A stretch of 64,000 nt of DNA from Harmonia axyridis (taxonomy: Eukaryota > Arthropoda > Insecta > Coleoptera > Coccinellidae): NCBI RefSeq assembly GCF_914767665.1, contig NC_059502.1, forward strand, positions 3,472,001 to 3,536,000, written 5' to 3'. Positions 9,977-20,360 of the stretch are shown here, piece after piece (positions within the stretch are counted from its first letter, which is position 1; every line of letters starts with the position of its first letter). The position numbers and the translations under genes are program-made. Below the pieces are notes generated by a model. That model worked only from the letters and a program-made list of their open reading frames with translations, did no database searches and had not been told where the DNA came from.

Positions 9977-12670
9977 TTACGTAAATACAAAATCACTCTC
10001 TACATTTATCTCCCAAGGCAACTGAAACATTTCCGGAGGAAGCATGGTACAATGGCTACTTTTGAAGTCTTTCAGGTGCTTGTTGGCCTAGAAAACGTTT
10101 CGTTTAAAAGAAAAATTATAAAAAGTTCTAAGAAGGGGACTTTTTTTTATATATACGGTTTCTAATAGGAATGACAATTTGAAATGGTTATAATGGCAAC
10201 GTTGTGAATAATTTTTTGACATTCCTTATGTCATTCGTGTTCAAAAGGTTATGTCATTTAATCATGGAAAGATACACGTTTCAACAATCCTTGTAAAATT
10301 GTTTTATTGAAATCAGAGCTCATGTATAAGGAGAAAAGGTTCGTATATGAAAACTGTATTCACTCACCAAGAAAATCGCCATTCTGTTTTTTTCTGGAGT
10401 TCCATATTCCTCCCCAATCTTCAGAGGGAATGTTTTGGAGTACTCTGATATATATGATTGCAGTGAAGCAACGCATTCACTATCGTTTACTTCATGAATT
10501 CTCAACAATGCATCTGTCAAAATAGATTAAATAACAAATAGCAGTTCAGATTATCTAATTTAAACCTTTTTTGGTTGATGGCAAGCTGAGAAATTCTTCC
10601 AAGAGATCCATTTGGGATGCCCCGAAAATAAGCGGATACCTGTTCCACAACAATTTCTTCAACAGGAAATTGCCTCTGTTTGATGTGATATCTCCTTCCC
10701 TAGTAGCGATATTGAAATTAATTTATGATCAAAAAAAGGAACAGATGCATGAAAATGTAGATTTACAATTACTTCTTTCACGGAAAGAGAAAATTGCTAG
10801 TCGTTTAGTCTCGTACAGCTAGTTGTCTAAATATTTTGTAGTATAACTCACTTAGTGCAAATTATTTCATCTGCAGTTCTTCTTATAAGCAATACTGGTC
10901 CTGGATACTCGACAAGTTGTTCTGCGACATTGAGATTAGCATGCTCCCTTATCGCTATATCAACTATAGGACCGATAACGGTCGGCATTTGATTCACTGC
11001 TAACGGTACAATGTCATCGAAAGTTGCATCCAATACCTACAAAAAAAAAATTGTAAATGCTTATTTGAATGAGATGAAATGGGACCAATGTTACCAATCC
11101 TTTTATTTCTGGATAATTCATTGCGGCCCATGTAGCCGAATAACCTCCAATGCTCCAAGCGAAAATGATTATATTTTCCATTCTGAAACCAAGTTTGTTC
11201 ACGGCGAACTGCATGACCCCATCTATTGCGTTCTGTTCTTGAGGTGGATAAGGAGTTCCCTATAAATTTTGAATCAATAAACTTCACGAAATATTTGAGA
11301 GGCTTTGGAATATTCATCCAATAGCCTATTGCTGAGGAGTTTTCTTAAAAATATACAAATTTCAAAATGAAATATTGAAGTCAGAAAAAATAATATATTT
11401 CAATAAAATTTTCAGTTACTCACTGTACTTCCACCAAATCCTGGATGATTCCAACCTAAAGCTGAGAATCCTGCTTCGAGAGGTGTACCCATTATACCTA
11501 TTTCATAAAATCCAGCGTTACCTTCGCAACATATCACAAGTGTATTTCCATTAGGAGAACTCATTCTTTTATCGACAAACATGGTGTCTAAATCATTTCC
11601 ATCATAAGTTCTGATCTTGAAACGTTCACCTCTGAAATATTCCACATATCTTGTACGACCTTGAATAAGGTTCTTATCTGAAAAAAAAATTATTATAGCT
11701 CACATACACTGAGAATAAAAACACACTTACCTAATACCATTTTCAATATTCCCAATGATCCGGGATAGATGAGTCTAATGCCGAATGTATGTATAGCTAC
11801 TGCTGCTGCAACTCTAAATGGCAATTGTAACAAGTTATCTAGCAGATTACGGTGCGGCATGGGGTTGAATGTGGCGGCTGATACTTTATTTGACCTAAAA
11901 TCATAGTCTCAAATAATTTCCGATGTTTTATCCTGAACATCTTTGAACTTACCTATCGAATTTTTGAAGATCATATTCAACAGGCCAAGCATGAAATTCA
12001 AAATCATAGCAAGATATATTTTGCTTTGTGAGAGGAGTGATCTTCTGGTTTACTTCATCCAGTGCTTTGATAAAATTTTTGTAGGTATCATCAAAGGCTC
12101 TTCCTAGCCCTCTAGAAATATAAGATATCACCAATATGACTCCAATGCTGGTGACAAACTTTGTTAAGGATAAGAGTCCTTCTGGAGTGAAGTAATCTTT
12201 ATGGTATAGTATGCCCGCAATGAAGGGTGATGTGTAGAGTCCCAATTTCCATATGATGCAGAGCTATATTCAAACAAAAAAGTTTCAATTATAAGTGGAA
12301 AGATATTATCCATGTTTTTCAACCGTTTACTTAAATTTGATTTATTATTTATGATATTTAAGCTGAATTTTCATCAAATAAATACCTAAAGAAATCAAAG
12401 TTGATTAGAGAACTCAAAGATTGACAATCATACTATGTAAATAACATGTAAGTTGTTATATGGATTTGTTCTCATTCAGTTCTTGTACTTACTGAACTTA
12501 TGAATTGATCACCCCATTTTTCGTATTTTGACGGCTGATATAAATTCTGAAATTTTAATTATTGAATCCCAAATATTTGGACTAATACAAATAATTTTTA
12601 CCGAGGTTGTTCCATATACTTTAATCAATCTTGGCGAAAACATGCATTTCCAAATGGTACTTAAAGACAT
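9977..12670 (-). CDS. ABHD16A: Phosphatidylserine lipase ABHD16A, complete, ten exons
   Basis: Membrane-bound alpha/beta hydrolase known to convert phosphatidylserine to lysophosphatidylserine. Exons in coding order: 12602-12670, 12493-12546, 11953-12263, 11731-11894, 11424-11677, 11095-11259, 10852-11036, 10566-10699, 10368-10513, 9977-10087. All join in phase to give 530 residues, close to the 558 of human ABHD16A. The N-terminal Leu-Ile-Lys-Val-Tyr segment, hydrophobic segments in exon 3, CCEGNAGFYE, LGWNHPGFGGST, the nucleophile motif AWSIGG (S320), RRTADEII (acid D395) and the C-terminal KHLKDF (H498, probable catalytic His) are all present in family order. The only weak splice sites are the exon 8 donor (GTTTAA) and the exon 1 donor (GTAAAA). 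The gene looks intact and ordinary. Confidence 0.95.
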
Positions 12671-13285
12671 TTTGTACTGGATATATCTATCCAATTATAA
12701 AACTAGCAAAAAAAGGAACTATTACAGTTAAACTAATCAAGTTGAACTTTTTTCGAATATCATCGTAAGGAGGTCTATCTATGTATGAGAAAACTTGACA
12801 GTTACTTGACTGACGAATGTTTTGAAACTTCTATGTCAGCATGAAATATTCTTTTTCTTATCATTATTATTGTGCTGTTTGTTTGAAAATATAACGTTAC
12901 GTCATAAAGGATGTATTATGTTGAACAATCGTCGTCATTCTTGATAGATTTAGTGACTACAAAAACTTCAAGGGTATCATATTACACAGGAGTAATTTTC
13001 ACTTGCCAGATTTATTGCAGCTATAATTTTATAATTGGAATTGTCTCTTATCGAGATGTTTGTTTGTCTTGCTTTAATATTGATCGCTAGTGGGAATCTG
13101 TACATGACATGAGTGAACAAAAGAAAGTAGAGAAACAGGAGACCAACTGGTCAATCGAGGAGTAGCACATAGCATCAGTGCTTCAGACAACTAGCTCTAC
13201 GAAAATGTAGAATATTATTCTTTCTTTTCATGCTGCTATTGAGCCAATTTTTTTATTTTGATAATTGTCAATGAAGCTCTGGAGA
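12671..13285. other. ABHD16A upstream region, nothing coding seen
   Basis: AT-rich sequence that must contain the ABHD16A promoter on the minus strand. No open frame of interest and no clear core promoter was recognised. Confidence 0.5.
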
Positions 13286-13289
13286 TCCA

Positions 13290-13530
13290 TTGTAAGTACT
13301 TCGCATTTGGCCTTGCCCCCTTGGTCGCCAGACCTCAATCCCATTGAACACGCTTGGGATCAGCCACCAATGGCTTTAGATTCTCATCAATGACCTCGAC
13401 ATACACTGCAAGAACTCAGACGGTTTTTACAGCAACTCTGGAGAGAAATTGATCAAGGCTACTTCAACAATCTGATCGAAAGTATGCAAAGGTTCCGTCA
13501 GGCTGTGGTTGAAGTTTGAGGTGGCCATAA
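13290..13530 (+). mobile_element. Tc1-like transposase C-terminal relic
   Basis: Translation gives PPWSPDLNPIEHAWD, the conserved Tc1 block carrying the third acidic residue (Glu), then LQELRRFLQQLWREID and a terminal RFRQAVVEV before a stop. There is at least one internal stop. It differs from the Tc1 family at 27.5 and 33.5 kb. No terminal inverted repeat was found. Confidence 0.8.
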
Positions 13531-13599
13531 TATAATAAGATTTAATTAAGGAGGTTACTTCTAACTGTGACCTAATGGTCTATTGTGCCCTATCTATTC

Positions 13600-14335
13600 C
13601 CGGCCATTCTCGCCATAACGTGATCTACAGCTCGCTTTCCAGTTACAGAGAGGCAAAGACGGAAGAGATTTCTGCATCGCATTGTGACTGGAGATGAGAA
13701 ATGGGTTCATTAGGAGAATCCCAAGCGCAGAAAATCATGGGGATATCCCGGTCATGCTTCCACGTCGACGGCCAAACCGAATATTCACGGTTCCGAGGTA
13801 ATGCTCAGTATTTGATGGGACCAGCTCGGCAAAGTGTATTATGAGTTGTTAAAACCGACTGATACAATCACAGGCGATCGTTATCAAACGCACATAATGC
13901 GTTTGAGCCAAGCATTATAAGACAAATGGCCGGAATACAACGAGAGACATGATAAAGTTATTTAACAGCATTACAATGCTTGACCCCATGTTGCGAAAGT
14001 GATCAAGACATACTTGGAAAGGTAGAAATGGGAATTCCTACCCTACACGCCGTATTTTATAGACGTTGCTCCCTCAGATTATCACTTGTTTCGATCAATA
14101 GCTCACGACCTGACTGACCAGCACTTCTGGTCTTATGAAGAAGTAAAAAATTGGATCGATTCGTGGATCGCTTCAAAAGATGATCAATTTTTTCAACTCG
14201 GGATTCGTACGCTGCCCGAAAGATAGGAGAAAGTAGTGACCAGCGATGGACAATACTTTGAATCATAAATGTATAACCAGATTTTTAGAATAAAGCCTCG
14301 AATTTCGGAAAAAACGGCGGAAGCAAAGTTGTACG
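13600..14335 (+). mobile_element. Degenerate mariner transposase relic
   Basis: Readable mariner blocks in order: RFLHRIVTGDEKWVH, NPKRRKSWGYPGHAS, NIHGS, KVYYELLKPTDTITGDRYQ, PHVAKVIKTYLE, VAPSDYHLFRSIAHDL, SYEEVKNWIDSW and KVVTSDGQYFES. Several stops interrupt it. The second catalytic Asp block (usually QHDNA) reads QHYNA, so the Asp is lost. The next element (DD41D copy B) is inserted at or beside its 3' end. Confidence 0.85.
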
Positions 14336-14343
14336 CCTATGTA

Positions 14344-15270
14344 ACGGGTATTTTTTTCGAGGTATATAACTTCAAGTTGGCATTACTTTTCGAGATGGCG
14401 ACCGATTTAACAGCTGTCAAGTGATTTATTATCAGTTTGGTTTGGCAATTCATCATGAATAGACTTACGCCTGAACAACGCTTTCAAATAGTGCAATTTT
14501 ATTTCTAAAATAATGGTTCTGTGCGGAATATGTATCGCGCATTACGTCCATTTTATTTTGTTTAGCGATGAAGCACACTTCTGGTTTAATGGCTACGTCA
14601 ACAAACAAATCTGCCGCATTTGGAGTGAAGCTAATCCTCAAGTGTATGTCGAAACACCGTTACATCCAGAAAAACTGACTGTTTGGTGCGCTTTATGGGC
14701 TGGTGGAATCATTGGTCCGTACTTCTTCAAAAACGATGATGGCCAGAACGTTACAGTCAATGGTGATCGGTATAGAGCCATGATTACTAACTTTTTCATT
14801 CGTGAATTGAACAACCATGATGTCCAGGAGCTGTGGTTCCAACAAGACGGCGCAACATGTCACACAGCTCGTGTCACAATCGATTTATTGAAAGACACGT
14901 TTGGTGACAGCCTAATTTCACGTTTTGGACCTGTGAAATGGCCTCCAAGATCTTGTGATTCAACACCGCTAGACTTCTTTCTGTGAGGCTATGTAAAGTC
15001 ATTGGTCTATGCGGATAAGCCATAAACCCTTGACCATTTGGAAGACAACATTCGCCGTGTTATTGCCGATATACGGCCACAAATGTTGGAAAAAATCATC
15101 GAAAATTGGACTACATCCGAGTCAGCCGTGGCGGTCATATGCCAGAAATCATATTTAAAATGTAATGCCACATGATTATCTTGCGGATAAATAAAATTCA
15201 TGTCAATCGAATAATCCATCGTTGTTTTATTGCAATTTAAAGTTCTATAGCTCCAAAAAAAAACACCCTT
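14344..15270 (+). mobile_element. DD41D non-autonomous element, copy B
   Basis: Flanked by TA (14342-14343 and 15271-15272). The 5' end reads ACGGGTATTTTTTTCGAGG and the 3' end AACACCCTT. It has the class-1 junction and the 13-bp deletion after GAAAATTGGA. The fused frame runs 14513-14986 (157 residues, FSDEAHF to TPLDFF) and stops where the consensus has Trp (TGG to TGA). It lies about 0.7 kb upstream of the coiled-coil gene start. Confidence 0.93.
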
Positions 15271-15272
15271 TA

Positions 15273-15973
15273 TATCGACATTTTCTTATTTTAGCGCTCA
15301 AATGAATGCCTAAGGGTACCTACTTCATGGAGCACGTTCGTAGGAACAATACTTTACCAATTCTTTTGGCGTAGTAACTAGTTAACAAGACCTCCAGTCT
15401 CAGAAAGCTGGATAGCGCAAAAAATAAGTTGCAAAATATCTAGGAATACGCTATAACAGCAGATAATCGTTCATTGCTGTTTTTTAAAGCTTCTCTCAAA
15501 CTTTTCGGATATACCCTACGTTGCCATAATTAGCAAACGGATAAGCCTAGAAAAATACCAAAACAAACGTTACGCAAGCCGGAAGTCAACGATGATGGTC
15601 GGTGCAACCACAAAGAACAATAAATCGCGGGAGGCGGTGGTAGAATTGTCAGTCGTAATGACGCAATTCTGACCTAGGATGTTCTCGGAGGAGTGAATCT
15701 TGAATGAACCCATCCGATCGGTCTCGAAGCGTTGACCCCAAAGACTTGCATTGATTCAGATCGCCGATAGCACCTGCTCTCTGGGCTTCAAGAACAGAAG
15801 CGGCGAGTGAAAGTGTTCTTACGGCATCTGGAGTGTCTGTGGACCGCCAGAGTGGTCAGTGGAACACCAGCACCCATTCAGAAGTACCACGAGCTCACGG
15901 TAAGGCACCCGCACGTGCAAGTTTGAATTTTTCGTATTTGGACAACAAGTTTTACGTGTCCTATAAATGCACT
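15273..15973 (+). promoter_or_regulatory. Upstream region and probable 5' UTR of the coiled-coil gene
   Basis: From about 15600 the DNA becomes clearly more GC-rich than its surroundings and stays so into exon 1, which suggests a 5' UTR or proximal promoter. The frame remains open for 47 codons upstream of the chosen ATG, but that stretch is hydrophilic and unlike a protein N-terminus. The TATAAA at 15963-15968 is too close to the ATG to be its TATA box. Confidence 0.4.
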
Positions 15974-16188
15974 ATGAGAGGTATCCGGTTTTGTCTTGTC
16001 GCGGTTTTTGTCGTTAGTGTATGCGCGCCCTGTGTTTTTGGGGTTTCGTCGAGACTGCCCCGAACCAGTGCCGGGTTTAACAGGACCAATTTCAAGAGGA
16101 ATATCCAGACTTCGGCTAGGGCTAGTACTACTAGTTCCATTCCGCCTGTTTTGAAAGATAATGGGGGTGAAGATGATGGTAAAGTTAG
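15974..16188 (+). CDS. Exon 1 of a large secreted coiled-coil protein gene (exons continue at 57.6-63.9 kb)
   Basis: Encodes MRGIRFCLVAVFVVSVCAPC..., a clear signal peptide of about 23 residues, then a basic Ser/Thr-rich stretch. The start is chosen because this ATG begins the signal peptide. The exon ends GTTAG|GTGCGT in phase 2, which matches the next exon (AG|AGAACGC, completing Arg). The alternative donor ten bases upstream (GTAAAG) would be phase 1 and would not join. Together the four visible exons encode 497 residues: a signal peptide, long amphipathic coiled coils, Thr-rich linkers and no transmembrane segment. Such an N-terminal half is typical of fibrinogen-related or scabrous-like secreted proteins, but the C-terminus is outside the window, so the family is not assigned. 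Confidence 0.75.
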
Positions 16189-17150
16189 GTGCGTATGACT
16201 CTTGGAGGGTTTATGGTGATGGTAAAAGTTTTGTATTATTCGTGCCAATATTCCTAGGACGTATATCTATTGAAGAGTAATATATTCTTCTGAATTACTC
16301 TATGTGCTAGATGTCAAATTGACATCCGATTTAAATATCCTTCTATATCTGTGTTCACCGATTCTGGGGTTACATGTCAAAGTGACGTCTCATCCGTTCA
16401 TAGAAGAAGGCGAGATATTTATTCTTTATTTGGGCTCAGAACTTTCCATGAAAATTATATTTTTCTTTATGATAACTGAAATTTTTTATCAAAGCCCTAA
16501 ATATTAGAAGCACAGATTCGCGAAACTGATATTTATTTTGCTTTTTCTTCGATAATTTTAGGGGTATCTTTAGTAAATTTGTCACAAACACGTAGTTTTT
16601 CATGATTATCATTTATCTTCTGATTCCTCATTATTTTCATGGTTCAATTAACTACTTTTTAAGTGCTCAATTGATCTCAGAGGACTAAGATATACTTATC
16701 GAAAATTTCAATGCTTGACTCTTTTTACGTAAAGAGAATATTCCATATTTTTCAAGGTAAATTTAGACATCTCATCGAACAATTTGTCTCCATAATTTTT
16801 TAAATTACTCTAATTGCACCTTTTTGATCATCAGTGAAAAATTTCATTTCATAAATCAATTTCAGTTCCGATTGGAATTTCACCTATACAAATAACCTTA
16901 AGTAGGTATCTGACATATTCTAGAACTCTTGAAATCAAGGTTTGGTTTCATTCATATAGTCGTTTTCTAGAATAAACATACCTTACTCTTTTACCTTCAA
17001 GAACAGGAAACAACAATATTTCGATATAATTTCTTGAGCGAAATAGTGAAAACTCAATTAGCTTTACTTACATACATCAAAGCGAGATCAATATTAATCC
17101 TTCATAAGGACTGAAGTGCAAACAGAATCAACAGATAGTTTTAAATATTG
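16189..17150. other. Start of the 41-kb intron 1, no element recognised
   Basis: AT-rich intron sequence following the donor GTGCGT. No coding signal and no terminal inverted repeats were recognised here. Confidence 0.5.
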
Positions 17151-17159
17151 CAGGGGTTG

Positions 17160-17475
17160 ATCACTTTACCAATTTTGTTTTTTAGTTTCAAAAAATCTTT
17201 GATATCGTTCGAGAAAAATAAATTTAGCCACCAATTTCACTATTTCCGGTCGAGAAGGTGCTTCACGAAAACCCAAAAGTGCAAAATTTTCACCATTTTT
17301 GTAGTAAATTTCAGCAATTTCAGTGCATTGTTGAAACTCGTATCGTTCCATTGTTAGTAATGGCTTAGTTTGTACTTGTCAAAAGTCAAAAGATGACAGC
17401 TTTAAAAGCGACATCTGCCCAGATAGTGGGCTATTCAAAATGAAACCTCTTATTGGAAAATCATTTATGTAGTTG
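17160..17475 (-). mobile_element. 5' end and N-terminal fragment of a second DD41D-like lineage
   Basis: On the minus strand a conserved leader (CATTTTGAATAGCCCACTA, TGGGCAGATGTC, then GTCATCTTTTGAC) precedes an ATG at 17351 that starts MERYEFQQCTEIAEIYYKNG, followed by SRPEIVKLVAKF. This matches the helix-turn-helix N-terminus of IS630-Tc1-mariner transposases. It breaks off after about 60 residues. Pieces of the same lineage occur near 26.35, 45.44, 48.9, 60.96, and probably 55.35 and 57.33 kb. Confidence 0.65.
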
Positions 17476-17570
17476 CATTTTCAAGGATAATGAATCAATA
17501 CTATTGAAATATTCAATTTTATTTATTTCTGGCAGCATGAAATACAAATTCGCCTCGAATCATTATTTCA

Positions 17571-20194
17571 CTAAGAAGCTGCTGTAGTACTAGCTGGAGT
17601 ACTGGCAGGTCCGGCGTCTCCACTAGGTGGTGGACCTCCATGTCCTCCATGTCCTCCAGGACCCCCAGGTCCACCAGGACCTCCTTTATGAGCTGACACG
17701 CCAGCCTAAAAAAACAATTGGCACCAATAAATTCTTTGACTTTGAATTCATTTCTTCACAATGTGTGTACTTGAATTAGGAACCGGGAATGGTCTCGAAC
17801 GATAAGGTTCTACTCACTGATGAGTGATGACAAATCGGTATACTCGAAAACTATCGAACGGAAGGACCTAGAAGCTTGAAATTTGCGGGGTAGGTTCTTG
17901 GATCTTGGATGCCGGGATGAGGTTGATTAAAGAGCAAAATTCGACTAGGGGTTCCGTGAATAGAGCCGTTCGAAATTTTGGTTTCCTGTTAATTTCAAAA
18001 CTGCATATTCGAAAAAGATGAAAATTTGTATTTGGATATAGAATGACAATTTGAAACTTCTAACAAAAATTTATGGTGATCGCATAAACAGAACTATAGA
18101 AAATTCAAGAAGAATATCGAACAAATTTTACTCAATATTTTCGTCGTCAAATTAACGACGGAGTTTGGACTTTAGGTGTTGAATTGAAATGAAAATTTCA
18201 AGCTCCTTCCAGAATTTCAAGTTGGTCGCAAAATCAGAACCATAGAAAAATCAAAAAGGATATTGAAAGAAAAATACCCAATATTTTCGATTGGGTTGTT
18301 ATTTTGCATTTAAATAACGAAGAAACAAGAGGATTCACAGTGTTGGCGAAACAATTGTCGCAAACATTAAAAGATAGTGGTAATAAGGCACTTTGAACTA
18401 CCAAAAAGGCATAATAAAATCGAAGTTAATTTCTCTTGTTGAGAGAGAACTCAATTTGTGATTTTTTTCTTTTCTATAGTTTAGAATGTCGTGCTGGCGA
18501 GGTCTGCAAACTTAATTCGAGATATTCCAACAACACGTTCGTGTAAAAAGCCTACGATTAGTTAAGCCATGAAGTGTATCGGAGTGAAATTCAGGAATTC
18601 TTTCTGAAGAAATTAAATTACAATCTCCTGCATTTAATTCTCCGACCGCTAAGTACACATTCAAATACGTTTTAATTCCTGGAATTGCAAATGCACCTCC
18701 GCAAAAGGTCGATGTGCCGATCTTCAATTTGTTTCATTATTTTTTCACAATAACTTTTTTTTAATTGATTTCGAAAACATTAACAGCATCACAAATTTAA
18801 TTGAAATGTACTGCCATAACTATAACATTGACATTTTCTCGAACAAATTTACAAAATATTTATTATCCAATGAATATAAATATTTTATTCTTCTTCATAA
18901 AAACCACTATCGTGGTTATTGAAGAAGAAGAACAAAATATTCATTTCTAATTCTGTGGTTCCTGGAATTGTTAGTATTTCCCAAAAATTCCCAACTGTTT
19001 TCAGATTTTTCCTATTTTCCAACAACTCCAAGAAATAAAAAATCAAATAGTGTATTCTGAAACAATTTGCAGAATGGGCTCCTATTCCAACACGAATGCG
19101 AAATTCGAAAACGAGCGACGAAGGAGAGAGTTTTGGAACGCATGAGTGTTGGAATTGCCTTCTGGAACGAGTATTAGACGATATTTTCTCTATTTGAGTC
19201 AAGTTTTGTGGAATATTGTTCAAATTCAATGAAAAATTCAGATTATACATCCTAGTGACATTTGTATTGGATCTTGACAGTTGATGTGACTGTTACGAAA
19301 ATTGACAGATTACGGAATTTCAATTTGAATTTTACGTTTCGAATTTTGAAATAATTTATAATTACGCATTAAATTCGCGAATTATGTCTGACGAATTCGA
19401 TTTAACACCAACAGAATTAAGGGAAATTGCGAATAATGTCGCAAATCATTTCACTGAATCCAAATTATATTATATTGACAATAATTGACGTGTGTTGAAT
19501 TTTGATAGGATTGGAAGTCTGTGTAGACAACCACAAAACGAAAAATATAACTGAAAACTCATTACGATACTGAAATAGAGAATAGTAATTTACGTAACAA
19601 GTCCGGAAAACATGGTTTTTTTGGACGAATAGACAAAATTCTAGTCTGTGAGTCCAAAAAAACCATTTTCGGGCGTGTTGCGTACAATATTTTTTCGGCA
19701 ACCTTGTAAAATAACACTATCGCTGCTGCTTTCCATATTTTATTGCGATTACGATAAAAAAACATGCATATTTTTGACAACTAATTTCATATGAACTGTC
19801 AGCCGTTATCTCGGTTGCTATGGATTCTATGATTCTTTTCCGGCCTAGTCCGGGAAGTACGTACTTTCCGGACTAGGCCGGGAAATACTACTTTCTCAGA
19901 GAAAAAGCGTCCGGGAAGTGAGCACTTCCCGGACGGTTGCCGAAAAAAATCTATTCTACGACAATTTCCTATAAAATATGGATATGTTATAGATAGAAAT
20001 AACAGTTGTTTGAATTTTACATTGTTCTCGGAAAAAAAAATTTGCCCAAAATTTCGAATCAGCTCGTTTTAACAATCATATTCGGTGATCTGAATTTAAG
20101 CGAATAAGTAACAATTCAATAATGTTATGAAACTCACCATCGCAATAATCAAAATAACGAAAATAGCGGAAAAGAGAACGCCGAATATTTTCAT
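17571..20194 (-). CDS. Small secreted Gly/Pro/His-rich peptide, two exons, nested antisense in intron 1
   Basis: Exon 1 (20138-20194) encodes MKIFGVLFSAIFVILIIAM, a hydrophobic signal peptide, and ends ATG|GTGAGT in phase 0. Exon 2 (17571-17705) starts after TTTTTTTAG with AGVSA and continues HKGGPGGPGGPGGHGGHGG, then PPPSGDAGPASTPASTTAAS and a stop. The precursor is 63 residues. Cleavage after AGVSA would leave a 39-residue Gly/Pro/His-rich peptide. TATATAAA lies on the minus strand near 20240-20250, about 50 bases upstream of the ATG, and AATAAA follows the stop within about 50 bases, so the gene has every expected signal. The family is unknown to me; an antimicrobial or cuticular peptide are possibilities by composition only. 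The 2.4-kb intron is full of repeats. Confidence 0.7.
19605..19676. repeat. Hairpin with arms of about 30 bp
   Basis: CCGGAAAACATGGTTTTTTT with GGACGAATAGAC pairs with GTCTGTGAGTCC and AAAAAAACCATTTTCGG across a loop AAAATTCTA. It is the first of three palindromes within 350 bp. Confidence 0.7.
19688..19953. repeat. Palindrome cluster bounded by TTTTTTCGGCAACC and its inverse
   Basis: The segment starts with TTTTTTCGGCAACC and ends with GGTTGCCGAAAAAA. Inside its right part are two near-perfect palindromes: GCCTAGTCCGGGAAGTAC with its mirror (about 19842-19877, one mismatch) and CGTCCGGGAAGTGAGCAC with its mirror (about 19907-19934). They share the core TCCGGGAAGT. The GC-rich palindromes stand out in AT-rich intron DNA. 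Confidence 0.7.
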
Positions 20195-20360
20195 CGTACT
20201 TATTTTGTGTAACTGGTTTGACGTGTAGAATCATCCACCTGTTTATATAATCCAGATTTCCATTATAATCGATTTAAACTCATTTGAATCGCCAAATTTA
20301 AAAGTATTTACTTCCGGAGCAATTTCGAAATGAATTGCTTTTTTTATTATTATATGTATA

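Noticed and set aside
15963..15968. TATAAA just before exon 1 of the coiled-coil gene
   Set aside because: It lies only a few bases before the chosen ATG, too close to serve as its TATA box.
18512..18727. Open frame of about 70 codons on the minus strand in the peptide gene intron
   Set aside because: The middle part looks faintly protein-like, but no splice sites in phase and no family could be supported.
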